Assembly (NCBI GenBank): GCA_007127495.1
Contig: SKZG01000195.1
Span: 1-6,509, forward strand
Reading direction: 5' to 3'
Source: Planctomycetales bacterium
Lineage (GTDB): Bacteria; Planctomycetota; Planctomycetia; Pirellulales; Thermoguttaceae
Length of the DNA: 6,509 bases
Positions 1-6,126 of this stretch are shown in pieces. The notes beneath the pieces are model-generated. The model saw only the letters and a program-made list of their open reading frames with translations. It searched no databases and was not told where the DNA came from. The position numbers and the translations under genes were made by a program. The first letter of the stretch is position 1, and the number at the start of each line of letters is the position of its first letter.

Positions 1-2761
1 CCAGGATGCTCGGCATGCTCAGCGAGATGCCCATGATCAGATGCCCGGCCACGACGCCGATGAGCGAGAGAGGAATGGCCACCATGACGGCGAGCGGTTC
101 GAGGTAGCTGCGGAACTGGAAGCTCAGCAGGATGAACACGCCGAGCATCCCGACTATCATGCCGCGGAAGATCGACGCGCGCGTGGTGGCCCCCTCTTTC
201 GGTTCGCCCTCGAAGGAAATGGTCACCCCGGGGTACTTCGTTTGGAACTCCAGCAGCAGCTTGCGCTGCATCTGGTCCACAAGGGCCATGGTGTTCGTCC
301 GCCGCGCGTCGACGTCGCCGCGCAGCGTGACGGTGCGCCGGCCATTGACCCGGGCGATCCGCGACCATCCGCGGTCCGCTTCAACGTAGGCCACGGCGCC
401 GAGCGGCACTCGCTCGCCGCCGGGCAGGGTGAAGTGGAACTGCTCGAAATCGGCCAGGCTGTCGCGGTCGCGGTGGGCGAGGCGCACGTCGATCTCGTAC
501 GCTTCGGGCCCCACCTGAATCGCGTCGGCCGTCACACCCTGGAAGGCCGCGCGGACTTGGCGGGCCATGCCTTCGGCGTCGAGTCCAAGGCCGAACGCCC
601 CCTCCTGCAGGCGAATGCGCAGCTCGGGCCGCCCGACGCGCAGGTCGTCGGACAAGTTGCGCACGCCCACGAAGCCGGAAAGCCACTGCTGCACTTCCGC
701 GGCGGCGGCTTTCAGTTCCTCCAGCTCGTTGCCTTGAATGCGAATGTCGATGCTGCGCCCCTTGGGCCCGAACCCCGGCTCGGTGTAGGCGAGGCTGAGC
801 ACATCCGCCGGGTCGCCTACCTCTTCGCGCCATGCAGCGAACACGTCGTCCAGCCGCGCGTTGCGGCGTTCCGCGGTGAGCAGGTCGGCCGTGACGGTGG
901 CCACGTGAGGGCCGTTCTCGAAGGCGTCGGGATTCTGGTTGAAGCGGACGTAAACGGTTCGCACAAGGTCTCGCCCGTCGGGCTGCAAGGGAACAAAACG
1001 TTCGTTCACCCGCACCAGCCCCTCGGTGATTTGTCGGACGACCTGCTCGGTGCGCGCCAGGGGCGTACCGGGCGACAGGACCAGCCGGGCTTCGATCACG
1101 TCGCCGTCGATGTCAGGAAACGCCTGGAACTTGACCACTCCGCCGGCGACTAACCCGAGGGAAACCAGAAACAGCCCCAGAACCGCGCCGACCCACAGGT
1201 AACGCCACCGCGACAGCACGTCGACGCTGCGGCCGAGGACCTGCTCGCGGGTCCAGTCGATCCCCCGATCGAAGGCCCGGCGGAAGCGGTTGACCTTGCC
1301 CGGGTCGTAATGGTGCAGCGCGTGCCCGAGGTGTGCCGGCAGAATGCAGTACACCTCGACGAGGCTGACGACCAGCACGAGGATGAGCGTGAGCGGAACC
1401 ACTTCGAGCACGGCGCCGATATCACCTTCGAGCAGCGCCAAGGGCCCCAGCACGCACACGGTGGTGATGAACGACGAGAACACGCCGGCCTTCACCTCGG
1501 TCGTGCCGTCGACCGCCGCCTCCATAGCCGACTTGCCTCGGGCGCGGTGCGCGGCGATGTTCTCGGCCACGACGATTCCGTCGTCCATCAGGATACCCAG
1601 CGCCAGCAGCAGCCCGAGCATGGTCATCATGTTCAGCGTCAGACCCAGGTACGGCATGAAGAAGAACGCCCCAAGGAACGACACCGGTAGGCTCATCACC
1701 ACCCAAAACGACAGCCGCACGTTGAAGAAGAGCCAAAGGGTAAGGAACACCAGCAGCATGCCCTGCGCGCCGTTGGTCGCTAGCAGCTTCAGCCGGCCCT
1801 CGACGAGGATCGAATTGTCCTGGGTGATTTCGAACGTCAGTTGCGGATACCGCCGCCGCTCTTCCGCGATGAACCGCTTGACCGCTTCGGCGCGGCGGAT
1901 GACGTCCTGGTCGCGGGTCATTTCGATGGTCAGCAGCCCGGCGCGCCGGTTGCCAAACCGGACTTGTTCCTCCTCGTGCTCGAACCGGTCGACAACGCGC
2001 CCGAGGTCGCCCAGGCGAATCTCGGCGCCACCGGCTCCCGCGACGATGACCAGGTCCTCCAACTGCTGCGCCGACCGCCGCTCCTCGACGAAGCGGAGGG
2101 TGAGTTCCCTGTCGCGGGCCTCAACGGTGCCGGCCGGCAGGTTCACGCTCTGGCGGCGGACGATCTCGGCCACCTCGGCCGCGCTGAGCCCGTAACGCCG
2201 CAACGCCTCTTCATACAATTCGACCCGAAGCTGGCGGTCCGAGAAGCCGTGAAGGCGGACCAGCGAAATGTCGCGCTGTTGCTCCAGCCGCTGCTTGAAG
2301 TCTTCACAGTAGGTCTTCAAGTCGGTCGGCGGCATGGGGCCGGTCACCAGCACCGACAGCACCAGGTCGGTCGTGTGGAGCTGCGTGATGACCGGCTCGT
2401 CCGTCCCCGAGGGGAAATCGTCGATCGCCGCGACCGCCGTGTCGATCTCGTCCTTGAAGGCCTGGTAGTTACCTTGCGGAAGCATCTCGACGGTAACGAT
2501 GCCCAGGCCTTGACGGGCGTCGGAACGCAGTTCCTCGACGAACCGCACGCCGTCCAGCGCATCTTCGAGCCGCCGGCATACCGACTCTTCCACCTCCTCG
2601 GCCGTCGCGCCGGGATGTAGCACGCGAATTTCCACCTCGGTCGGCCGGAAGTCGGGAAACGTCTCGCGCCGGAGCCTGCCGATGCTCAGCACGCCGGCGG
2701 CCAGAAAGACGAGCATCAGCAGGTTGGCAGCCGTGGGGTGCCTGGCGAAGTAGGCGATCAT
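1..2761 (-). CDS. RND-family (AcrB-like) efflux pump permease, C-terminus cut by window edge
   Basis: Inner-membrane pump subunit, expected to use the proton gradient to expel drugs, dyes, lipophilic compounds or similar substrates through a periplasmic adaptor and an outer-membrane channel. My reading of the minus strand gives 920 residues from the ATG with no stop or frameshift; RND pumps usually have about 1,030, so roughly 110 are missing. Visible: TM1 at about residues 9-28 with the PTAANLLM start typical of the family; first periplasmic porter loop about 30-330; TM2-TM6 about 331-475; TM7 about 521-542; second porter loop about 545-860; TM8-TM9 about 865-910. TM4 carries the proton-relay pair Asp393-Asp394 (GILMDDGIVVAEN), equivalent to D407/D408 of AcrB. 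TM10, which would hold the partner residue of the relay, lies outside the window. The start is fixed by an ATGA overlap with the adaptor stop and by a strong Shine-Dalgarno sequence. Known for the family: trimer working with an adaptor. Inferred: substrate unknown; more likely the drug/solvent HAE1 type than a metal pump. Confidence 0.96.
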   Translation of the reverse strand, partial: MIAYFARHPTAANLLMLVFLAAGVLSIGRLRRETFPDFRPTEVEIRVLHPGATAEEVEESVCRRLEDALDGVRFVEELRSDARQGLGIVTVEMLPQGNYQAFKDEIDTAVAAIDDFPSGTDEPVITQLHTTDLVLSVLVTGPMPPTDLKTYCEDFKQRLEQQRDISLVRLHGFSDRQLRVELYEEALRRYGLSAAEVAEIVRRQSVNLPAGTVEARDRELTLRFVEERRSAQQLEDLVIVAGAGGAEIRLGDLGRVVDRFEHEEEQVRFGNRRAGLLTIEMTRDQDVIRRAEAVKRFIAEERRRYPQLTFEITQDNSILVEGRLKLLATNGAQGMLLVFLTLWLFFNVRLSFWVVMSLPVSFLGAFFFMPYLGLTLNMMTMLGLLLALGILMDDGIVVAENIAAHRARGKSAMEAAVDGTTEVKAGVFSSFITTVCVLGPLALLEGDIGAVLEVVPLTLILVLVVSLVEVYCILPAHLGHALHHYDPGKVNRFRRAFDRGIDWTREQVLGRSVDVLSRWRYLWVGAVLGLFLVSLGLVAGGVVKFQAFPDIDGDVIEARLVLSPGTPLARTEQVVRQITEGLVRVNERFVPLQPDGRDLVRTVYVRFNQNPDAFENGPHVATVTADLLTAERRNARLDDVFAAWREEVGDPADVLSLAYTEPGFGPKGRSIDIRIQGNELEELKAAAAEVQQWLSGFVGVRNLSDDLRVGRPELRIRLQEGAFGLGLDAEGMARQVRAAFQGVTADAIQVGPEAYEIDVRLAHRDRDSLADFEQFHFTLPGGERVPLGAVAYVEADRGWSRIARVNGRRTVTLRGDVDARRTNTMALVDQMQRKLLLEFQTKYPGVTISFEGEPKEGATTRASIFRGMIVGMLGVFILLSFQFRSYLEPLAVMVAIPLSLIGVVAGHLIMGISLSMPSIL

Positions 2762-4269
2762 CGGAAGCTCTCCTCCGCTGGGGACTGTCCCAATTTTGGC
2801 GGCGGAGAGAATCTACGTTCCAAACTACGGGCATTCGTTGCGAAAATGGGACTGTCCCCTTCGGCCGGCACGCGCATCGCAGCGTTTCCCTGCGTCGGCG
2901 CACTCTCCTCGCCCGTGGCCTCCGCTACCAGGCGCGCCCGGGCGTCTTCATCGACCACCGGTTCGACCAGCATGCCTTCGATGGCCGGCGCGGGGTCGGA
3001 AATCACGAGCGTCTCGTCGCCCGAAAGCCCCTCTTGCAGGCACGCGAATCCGCCTTGGACGAACTCGACCTCGACGCTTCGCCGCTCCAGGCGCCCATCG
3101 CTCCCCACGAGATAGACGTGCCCTTGATGAATGGCCGAGCGGGGAACGACCACTCGCTGCGGACGCACGGCGCCGCGCAGTTCGGCCTCGCAGTACATCC
3201 CTTGCACCAGGGGTGGGCGCTTGCCGGGAACGGCCTTCTCGTAGGGCCGGTCGACGGCGACGACCAGGCCGGCGGTTCGTGTGCGCGGGTCGAACTGCTC
3301 GCGAAGCCGAGCGACGCGCCCCTCCCATTCTGCAACGAAATCGCCGGTCCGAAAACGCACGGTCACCTCGAAGTCGAGCACCTTCTGCATCCTTTCGGAG
3401 TCCATGGCGACGACGGCCGCCTCGCGCAACTCGGGGCGAACCAGGTTGCGGAGCCGGTCGAGCGACACCTGAGCCTCCAATTCGGCCACGTCGGTTCCGT
3501 GCGCCTCGAAGAGCGACTGCCCCGCGGCGACGAACTGCCCCGGCTCGATGCGCACCTCGCCCAGCCGGCAGTCGAGCGGCGCCTCGATGACCGTCTTCTC
3601 CAGGTCGAGTTGCGCCTGGGCGAGCCGGGTCTCCTTCACCGCAAGCCCGGCTTCCAGGGCCTTGCGCTGCTGCGGGAAGAGCGATAGCGAGTTCTTCAAT
3701 CGTTGGACTCCCTGCCGCTGCGTCAGGACGGTGCGGTTCTGCTGGTCGACCTCGGACGCCGAAACGACCTTTCGCTCTGCCAGGGATTCCAGCCGGGCCA
3801 GTTCGCGCTCGGCCAGAGCCAAGGAGGACTGCTCGATTTCGAGCGATGCCTCGTCGTTGACCTTCTTGGCCTCGAGTTCCGCCAACTGCGCGTGAAGCTG
3901 CGCGATGTCGGCCTCGAACTGCGCGACGGCCAGCTCATATTCGGCCGGGTCGATCCGCAACAGCATTTCGCCCCGGCGAACCATCGCCCCGGAGTTCAAC
4001 TGCTCGTGGGTTTCGAGCACCGTGCCGCGCACCTCCGCCACGGCCTGCCACACCTGCCCGGGCCGAACCGTGCCGTAAGCGAGCATCCGCGGCAGCACGT
4101 CGACCACGGGCACCCGAATGACGCGCAGCGTGCGGGCCGGCTCGCCCGGGTCGATCTGCTCCGGCGGCTTCCTGCCGGCCACGAAAGCCGCCACAACCGC
4201 CACACCCAGCACGACCGGAACGACGAACCACCATTTCCGCGACGGGTGGATGAGTGTTTTCCAATTCAT
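2758..4269 (-). CDS. RND efflux periplasmic adaptor subunit (HlyD/AcrA-type membrane fusion protein)
   Basis: Bridges the RND pump to an outer-membrane channel. The 503-residue protein shows, in order: basic N-terminus; one hydrophobic anchor (about 13-32) with no lipobox cysteine, so probably membrane-spanning rather than a lipoprotein; first half of the lipoyl/barrel-sandwich domain (about 65-110, with 'VRGTVLE...GAMVRRGEMLLRID'); a long charged alpha-hairpin coiled coil (about 111-225); second lipoyl half (about 226-265, 'VIEAPLDCRLGEVRIEPGQFV'); beta-barrel (about 266-365); membrane-proximal domain (about 368-435); then a variable tail. Residues 471-497 come from an inserted repeat element. 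The ATG at 4269 is chosen because the anchor follows directly; the frame is open up to a TTG at 4389, which would add 40 low-complexity residues. No clear Shine-Dalgarno precedes 4269. It overlaps the pump gene by four bases, so the two are surely co-transcribed. The domain order makes the family call safe; the substrate cannot be told. Confidence 0.95.
   Translation of the reverse strand: MNWKTLIHPSRKWWFVVPVVLGVAVVAAFVAGRKPPEQIDPGEPARTLRVIRVPVVDVLPRMLAYGTVRPGQVWQAVAEVRGTVLETHEQLNSGAMVRRGEMLLRIDPAEYELAVAQFEADIAQLHAQLAELEAKKVNDEASLEIEQSSLALAERELARLESLAERKVVSASEVDQQNRTVLTQRQGVQRLKNSLSLFPQQRKALEAGLAVKETRLAQAQLDLEKTVIEAPLDCRLGEVRIEPGQFVAAGQSLFEAHGTDVAELEAQVSLDRLRNLVRPELREAAVVAMDSERMQKVLDFEVTVRFRTGDFVAEWEGRVARLREQFDPRTRTAGLVVAVDRPYEKAVPGKRPPLVQGMYCEAELRGAVRPQRVVVPRSAIHQGHVYLVGSDGRLERRSVEVEFVQGGFACLQEGLSGDETLVISDPAPAIEGMLVEPVVDEDARARLVAEATGEESAPTQGNAAMRVPAEGDSPIFATNARSLERRFSPPPKLGQSPAEESFR
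2768..2776 (-). promoter_or_regulatory. Ribosome binding site of the RND pump gene
   Basis: The minus strand reads GGAGGAGAG, then CTTCCG, then the ATG. This is a strong Shine-Dalgarno sequence at normal spacing inside the last codons of the adaptor gene. With the ATGA stop/start overlap it supports translationally coupled expression of adaptor and pump. The site ends four bases from the inserted repeat element, so the element left it intact. Confidence 0.8.
2780..2859. repeat. 80-bp element with near-perfect inverted ends, probably a dispersed planctomycete-type repeat, read as the adaptor's C-terminal tail
   Basis: The left end GGGGACTGTCCCAATTTT (2780-2797) and the right end AAAATGGGACTGTCCCC (2843-2859) are inverted copies, differing by one mismatch and one extra A. 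Each contains GGGACTGTCCC, itself a palindrome around a central T, so the ends also form an 11-bp direct repeat. Weaker pairing continues inward about 14 bases, so the single strand could fold into one long hairpin. On the minus strand it encodes residues 471-497 of the adaptor (starts GDSPIF, ends KLGQSP); another frame gives the GTVPF ... NWDSP type of string. From memory such strings recur at the ends of many unrelated planctomycete proteins, which points to a small non-autonomous mobile or REP-like repeat. No convincing target duplication flanks it, and 80 is not a multiple of three. The inverted repeat is seen directly; its dispersed nature is recollection plus inference. Confidence 0.7.
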
Positions 4270-4348
4270 GGCAGCAGACAGCGCGCGGTGATCGGTTCCA
4301 GTCCTACCTGATTCTAGGTTCGCATCTGCCCTCGGGCAAGCAAACCGG

Positions 4349-4370
4349 GCCGCCCCCGCAGAGGGGCGGC
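4349..4370. other. GC-rich stem-loop in the efflux operon leader
   Basis: GCCGCCCC (4349-4356) pairs perfectly with GGGGCGGC (4363-4370) around a six-base loop. It lies about 80 bases upstream of the adaptor ATG and downstream of the candidate efflux promoter, so it would sit in that mRNA leader. No run of T follows on either strand, so it does not look like a factor-independent terminator. A role in leader folding is possible but unproven. Confidence 0.4.
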
Positions 4371-4404
4371 ATAGCCGCTTCACGGTCAAGCGCCTGCCAA
4401 TTAA

Positions 4405-4419
4405 CAGCCGATGCGGCTG
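4405..4419. repeat. Short inverted repeat next to the candidate operator
   Basis: CAGCCG-ATG-CGGCTG is a perfect 6-bp inverted repeat with a three-base centre. It ends four bases before the 14-bp palindrome and would lie at or just downstream of the start of the efflux transcript. It could be a second protein-binding site or chance in GC-rich DNA. Confidence 0.3.
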
Positions 4420-4448
4420 ATATTAGACTAGTCTAAGACCAGTTGGAA
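4420..4448 (-). promoter_or_regulatory. Candidate promoter of the efflux operon
   Basis: On the minus strand a TTCCAA box (4448-4443) is separated by 17 bases from TAATAT (4425-4420), giving sigma-70-like spacing with only moderate matches to consensus. The 14-bp palindrome fills part of the spacer and overlaps the -10 box, a usual place for a repressor operator. It predicts a leader of roughly 140 bases before the adaptor ATG. This is prediction from sequence only. Confidence 0.35.
4423..4436. promoter_or_regulatory. Perfect 14-bp palindrome, candidate operator
   Basis: TTAGACTAGTCTAA reads the same on both strands. It is AT-richer than its surroundings, lies between the divergent efflux and hypothetical genes, and overlaps the predicted efflux -10 box. 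Efflux operons are commonly controlled by TetR- or MarR-type repressors that bind such palindromes. No regulator gene is visible in this window, so the binding protein is unknown. Confidence 0.45.
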
Positions 4449-4651
4449 AATGGAGGTGTCTGTGGAAACGGTCGGTTCCTAGCGTGCCGCCTGCCCGCTG
4501 GCCAGCCTGGACGTCCCGCTGAATAACGCTGCCGCAGCGCTCGGTGTTGCGGCGTTCCAGGCGTGATGCACCCCGAAGACGGCATTGACCCCGGCGCCGT
4601 CTCCCTCCTGGCGGAAGAGCCGGATTAATCAAGTTCCCTGCGATTGGCCGG

Positions 4652-4680
4652 TTGAACGGGCCGAACATCAAGCGTATTCT
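4652..4680 (+). promoter_or_regulatory. Candidate promoter of the 369-residue hypothetical gene
   Basis: TTGAAC (4652-4657) and TATTCT (4675-4680) are separated by 17 bases; each matches the sigma-70 consensus at four of six positions. Transcription would start near 4687, giving a leader of about 40 bases that contains the AAGGAG ribosome binding site. A weaker alternative further upstream is TTAACA (4401-4406) with TAGACT (4425-4430) at 18-base spacing, which would overlap the efflux palindrome. Confidence 0.35.
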
Positions 4681-4713
4681 GATGGTGAACCTTCAGCGCC
4701 CACCCTTTCAGAC

Positions 4714-4719
4714 AAGGAG
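4714..4719 (+). promoter_or_regulatory. Ribosome binding site that fixes the start at 4726
   Basis: AAGGAG lies six bases upstream of the ATG at 4726. The same frame is open further upstream to 4585, but that extension has no such site and reads as low-complexity sequence, so 4726 is the preferred start. Confidence 0.7.
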
Positions 4720-4725
4720 CCCACT

Positions 4726-5836
4726 ATGAGCCAGGTGACCATGACCATTATCGGCCCGGATCGCGCCATCCACGGCCACCCGCACGCCAGTTGTATCGAC
4801 GAAGTGGTGGCGGCGCTCTCGGCCGATCCGGAGACGATCGAGGAACTTGAGGCCGCAATGGCCCGGTTTGTCGAACCCGACGGGCGCGGGCCCTTCGCCG
4901 GATGGAGCAGCGGCATGTGCGACGAACCGTGCGATGCGGGTGTGTGCATCATCGACCTCGGGGCGCGGCTCGTGGTGGCCGAGTCGACCTACTCGACGCC
5001 CATTCAGGCAGGACAGGTGCAGTATCGCTATGCCCGCGGCCGCAGCGAGGACGATCCGTGGGTGACCTTCCATCTGGCCGACGACTGGAAGCTCCGGTTC
5101 GATGCCGTCGATTGGGACGCCGAGGCCGAAATGCGGCGGAACGAGCGCCTTGCCGCCGGGCCGCTCGATTTCCGCAAGGTGCTGTATGGTCGCGTGTGTC
5201 GGTTCATCGTCGAGCAGTGTCTTGCCGCCCGAGCCGAAAGCGCCGCCTCGGGCGACTGGACGCCGCCGGCGGGCTGGACGTTCACCGAATTGCCCGAGCG
5301 GGCGGGCAAGGTTGATGTTCCCCTTGCCGAGCATGCCGTGGCCGAAATCCACGCCCGCTGGCTCATGACCCCGCGCGACGACCTCCGGGGCCAAGCGCCC
5401 CGCGACGTGCTCCTGGCCGGCAGGGGCCACATCGACTGGAATCTCCAGGACCGCGGCGAGCAGTGGTCGGTGTTCAGGGCCTGTCCGCCGGGGCTGAGCC
5501 GGGAATCGGCGGCGTTCCGGTTCGGCCCGTGCGGCACGCACGAAAACGTGCTGTACTACGATTTGGGTCGATTTGAAGGAGTCGTCCGACACCCGGCCGT
5601 ACATGGAGTCGCTCAATCGCCATTTCGGCAACCTGCGTACGGCGTTGCAGGACGCCGGCCCGGCGCTGGTCGGCCCGGTGGTCGAGCGATTCTGCGAAGA
5701 ACTTCGCGCCGTCAGCGACGCCCGCGCCGACCTGAGCGCAAAGTGTGCCGATCTGGAGCGCCAGCTCAGGGAGTTCGCAGCCCGGCTGTCGGGCGAAGAG
5801 GAACCGTTCGACTGGGAGGACGATATTCCGTTCTGA
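4726..5836 (+). CDS. Hypothetical protein with SSB-like acidic C-terminal tip, interrupted by a +1 frameshift
   Basis: Function not recognised. It starts MSQVTMTIIGPDRAIHGHPH after a good ribosome binding site. The first frame is coherent through residue 280 (...HENVLYYDL, to 5565) and then turns to R/G/P-rich sequence running to 6006. The coherent continuation is one frame over (5567-5836: VDLKESSDTRPYMESLNRHF...). Dropping one G of the GGG at 5565-5567 joins them into 369 residues. Visible: a cysteine cluster C65-x3-C69-x4-C74; a segment near 212-230 (W-x-x-T-P-x-x-x-L-x-G-x-x-P-x-x-x-L) faintly like the C-terminal motif of MbcA/DUF2384-type antitoxins; a heptad-like helix about 318-354; and an acidic end GEEEPFDWEDDIPF. 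No signal peptide or membrane segment, so probably cytoplasmic. The tail resembles the SSB tip (DFDDDIPF in E. coli), hinting at docking to DNA-repair or replication proteins. The break may be a sequencing error, a real mutation or recoding. Unshifted, the product would end at 6006 and lose the tail. Confidence 0.8.
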
Positions 5837-5850
5837 GCCGGCAGGCGCCG

Positions 5851-5868
5851 ATTGCGAAGAAGCGCAAT
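5851..5868. other. Small hairpin 14 bases after the hypothetical gene's stop
   Basis: ATTGCG and CGCAAT pair perfectly around a six-base loop (AAGAAG). The position suits a transcript 3' end, but the stem is short and no T-run follows, so a terminator is only a weak possibility. Confidence 0.25.
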
Positions 5869-5961
5869 ATGGACAGCACGATCCGCCGTCAACCCGCATC
5901 GCGCAACGGCTGGCCGCCGGCCGCCGCCCCGGTGACACCCGCGCCGCGCATAAGAACGTCC

Positions 5962-5982
5962 CCTCCGGGCTCGCCCCGGGGG
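5962..5982. other. GC-rich stem-loop in the 5837-6126 spacer
   Basis: CCTCCGGG (5962-5969) pairs with CCCGGGGG (5975-5982), with one T-G pair and a five-base loop. It is the strongest fold in the 290-bp spacer between the two plus-strand genes, but lacks a T-run. The rest of the spacer holds only small open frames without supporting signals and the candidate promoter for the next gene. Confidence 0.3.
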
Positions 5983-6041
5983 ATCGATGAGTGGCCGCCG
6001 CAGTAGCCTGGGCCGCGGCGCGTTGGCGTTACGGGTGCCCC

Positions 6042-6071
6042 TTGCAATGGAAGCCGCGTCCATAGTATCTT
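6042..6071 (+). promoter_or_regulatory. Candidate promoter of the gene at 6127
   Basis: TTGCAA (6042-6047) and TATCTT (6066-6071) are 18 bases apart, each matching the sigma-70 consensus at four of six positions. A start near 6078 would leave a leader of about 50 bases before the ATG. Prediction only. Confidence 0.3.
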
Positions 6072-6111
6072 GAGCGGTGCGGTTTCCAGCTTCGTGCAGT
6101 CGAGCCAACGC

Positions 6112-6120
6112 GAGGAGGAG
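6112..6120 (+). promoter_or_regulatory. Strong ribosome binding site of the gene at 6127
   Basis: GAGGAGGAG sits six bases before the ATG at 6127, the clearest Shine-Dalgarno in the right half of the window. It picks this frame over two other open frames covering the same stretch (starting at 6077 and 6129), which lack such a site. Confidence 0.7.
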
Positions 6121-6126
6121 CCACCC

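Noticed and set aside
41..1153. 370-codon open frame on the plus strand, and further long plus-strand frames across 1344-2620 and 3034-4311
   Set aside because: They lie antisense to the RND pump and adaptor genes, whose domains and motifs are unmistakable. The plus-strand products are rich in H, R, G and E with no recognisable motifs, as expected of antisense frames in GC-rich genes.
2469..2903. 144-codon minus-strand frame containing GTVPF ... NWDSP strings
   Set aside because: It overlaps the adaptor and pump in another frame. Its only notable part is the alternative-frame translation of the repeat element, reported as such.
4580..4630. Resemblance of 4587-4625 to the 'CACCCCGGCCCTCTCCC' intergenic repeat seen in some GC-rich genomes
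   Set aside because: The match is too degenerate, with no clean hairpin, to call as a repeat.
4423..4671. 82-codon minus-strand frame, and a 10-codon plus frame (4450-4482, MEVSVETVGS), in the intergenic region
   Set aside because: Neither has a ribosome binding site or a recognisable motif, and the first would run through the promoter and palindrome region. A decayed gene remnant cannot be excluded but is not supported.
4585..4725. Upstream extension of the hypothetical protein by 47 codons
   Set aside because: The sequence is low-complexity and no ribosome binding site supports it, whereas AAGGAG precedes the ATG at 4726 at good spacing. The candidate promoter also lies inside this extension.
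4726..5565. Toxin-antitoxin reading based on the W-x-x-T-P...L-x-G...P motif near residues 212-230
   Set aside because: The motif is short and degenerate, the protein is far larger than MbcA/DUF2384-type antitoxins, and no toxin partner is adjacent.
5869..6006. 45-codon plus-strand frame after the hypothetical gene (MDSTIRRQPASRNG...)
   Set aside because: Proline- and arginine-rich, no clear ribosome binding site, and it is just the tail of the unshifted frame of the preceding gene.
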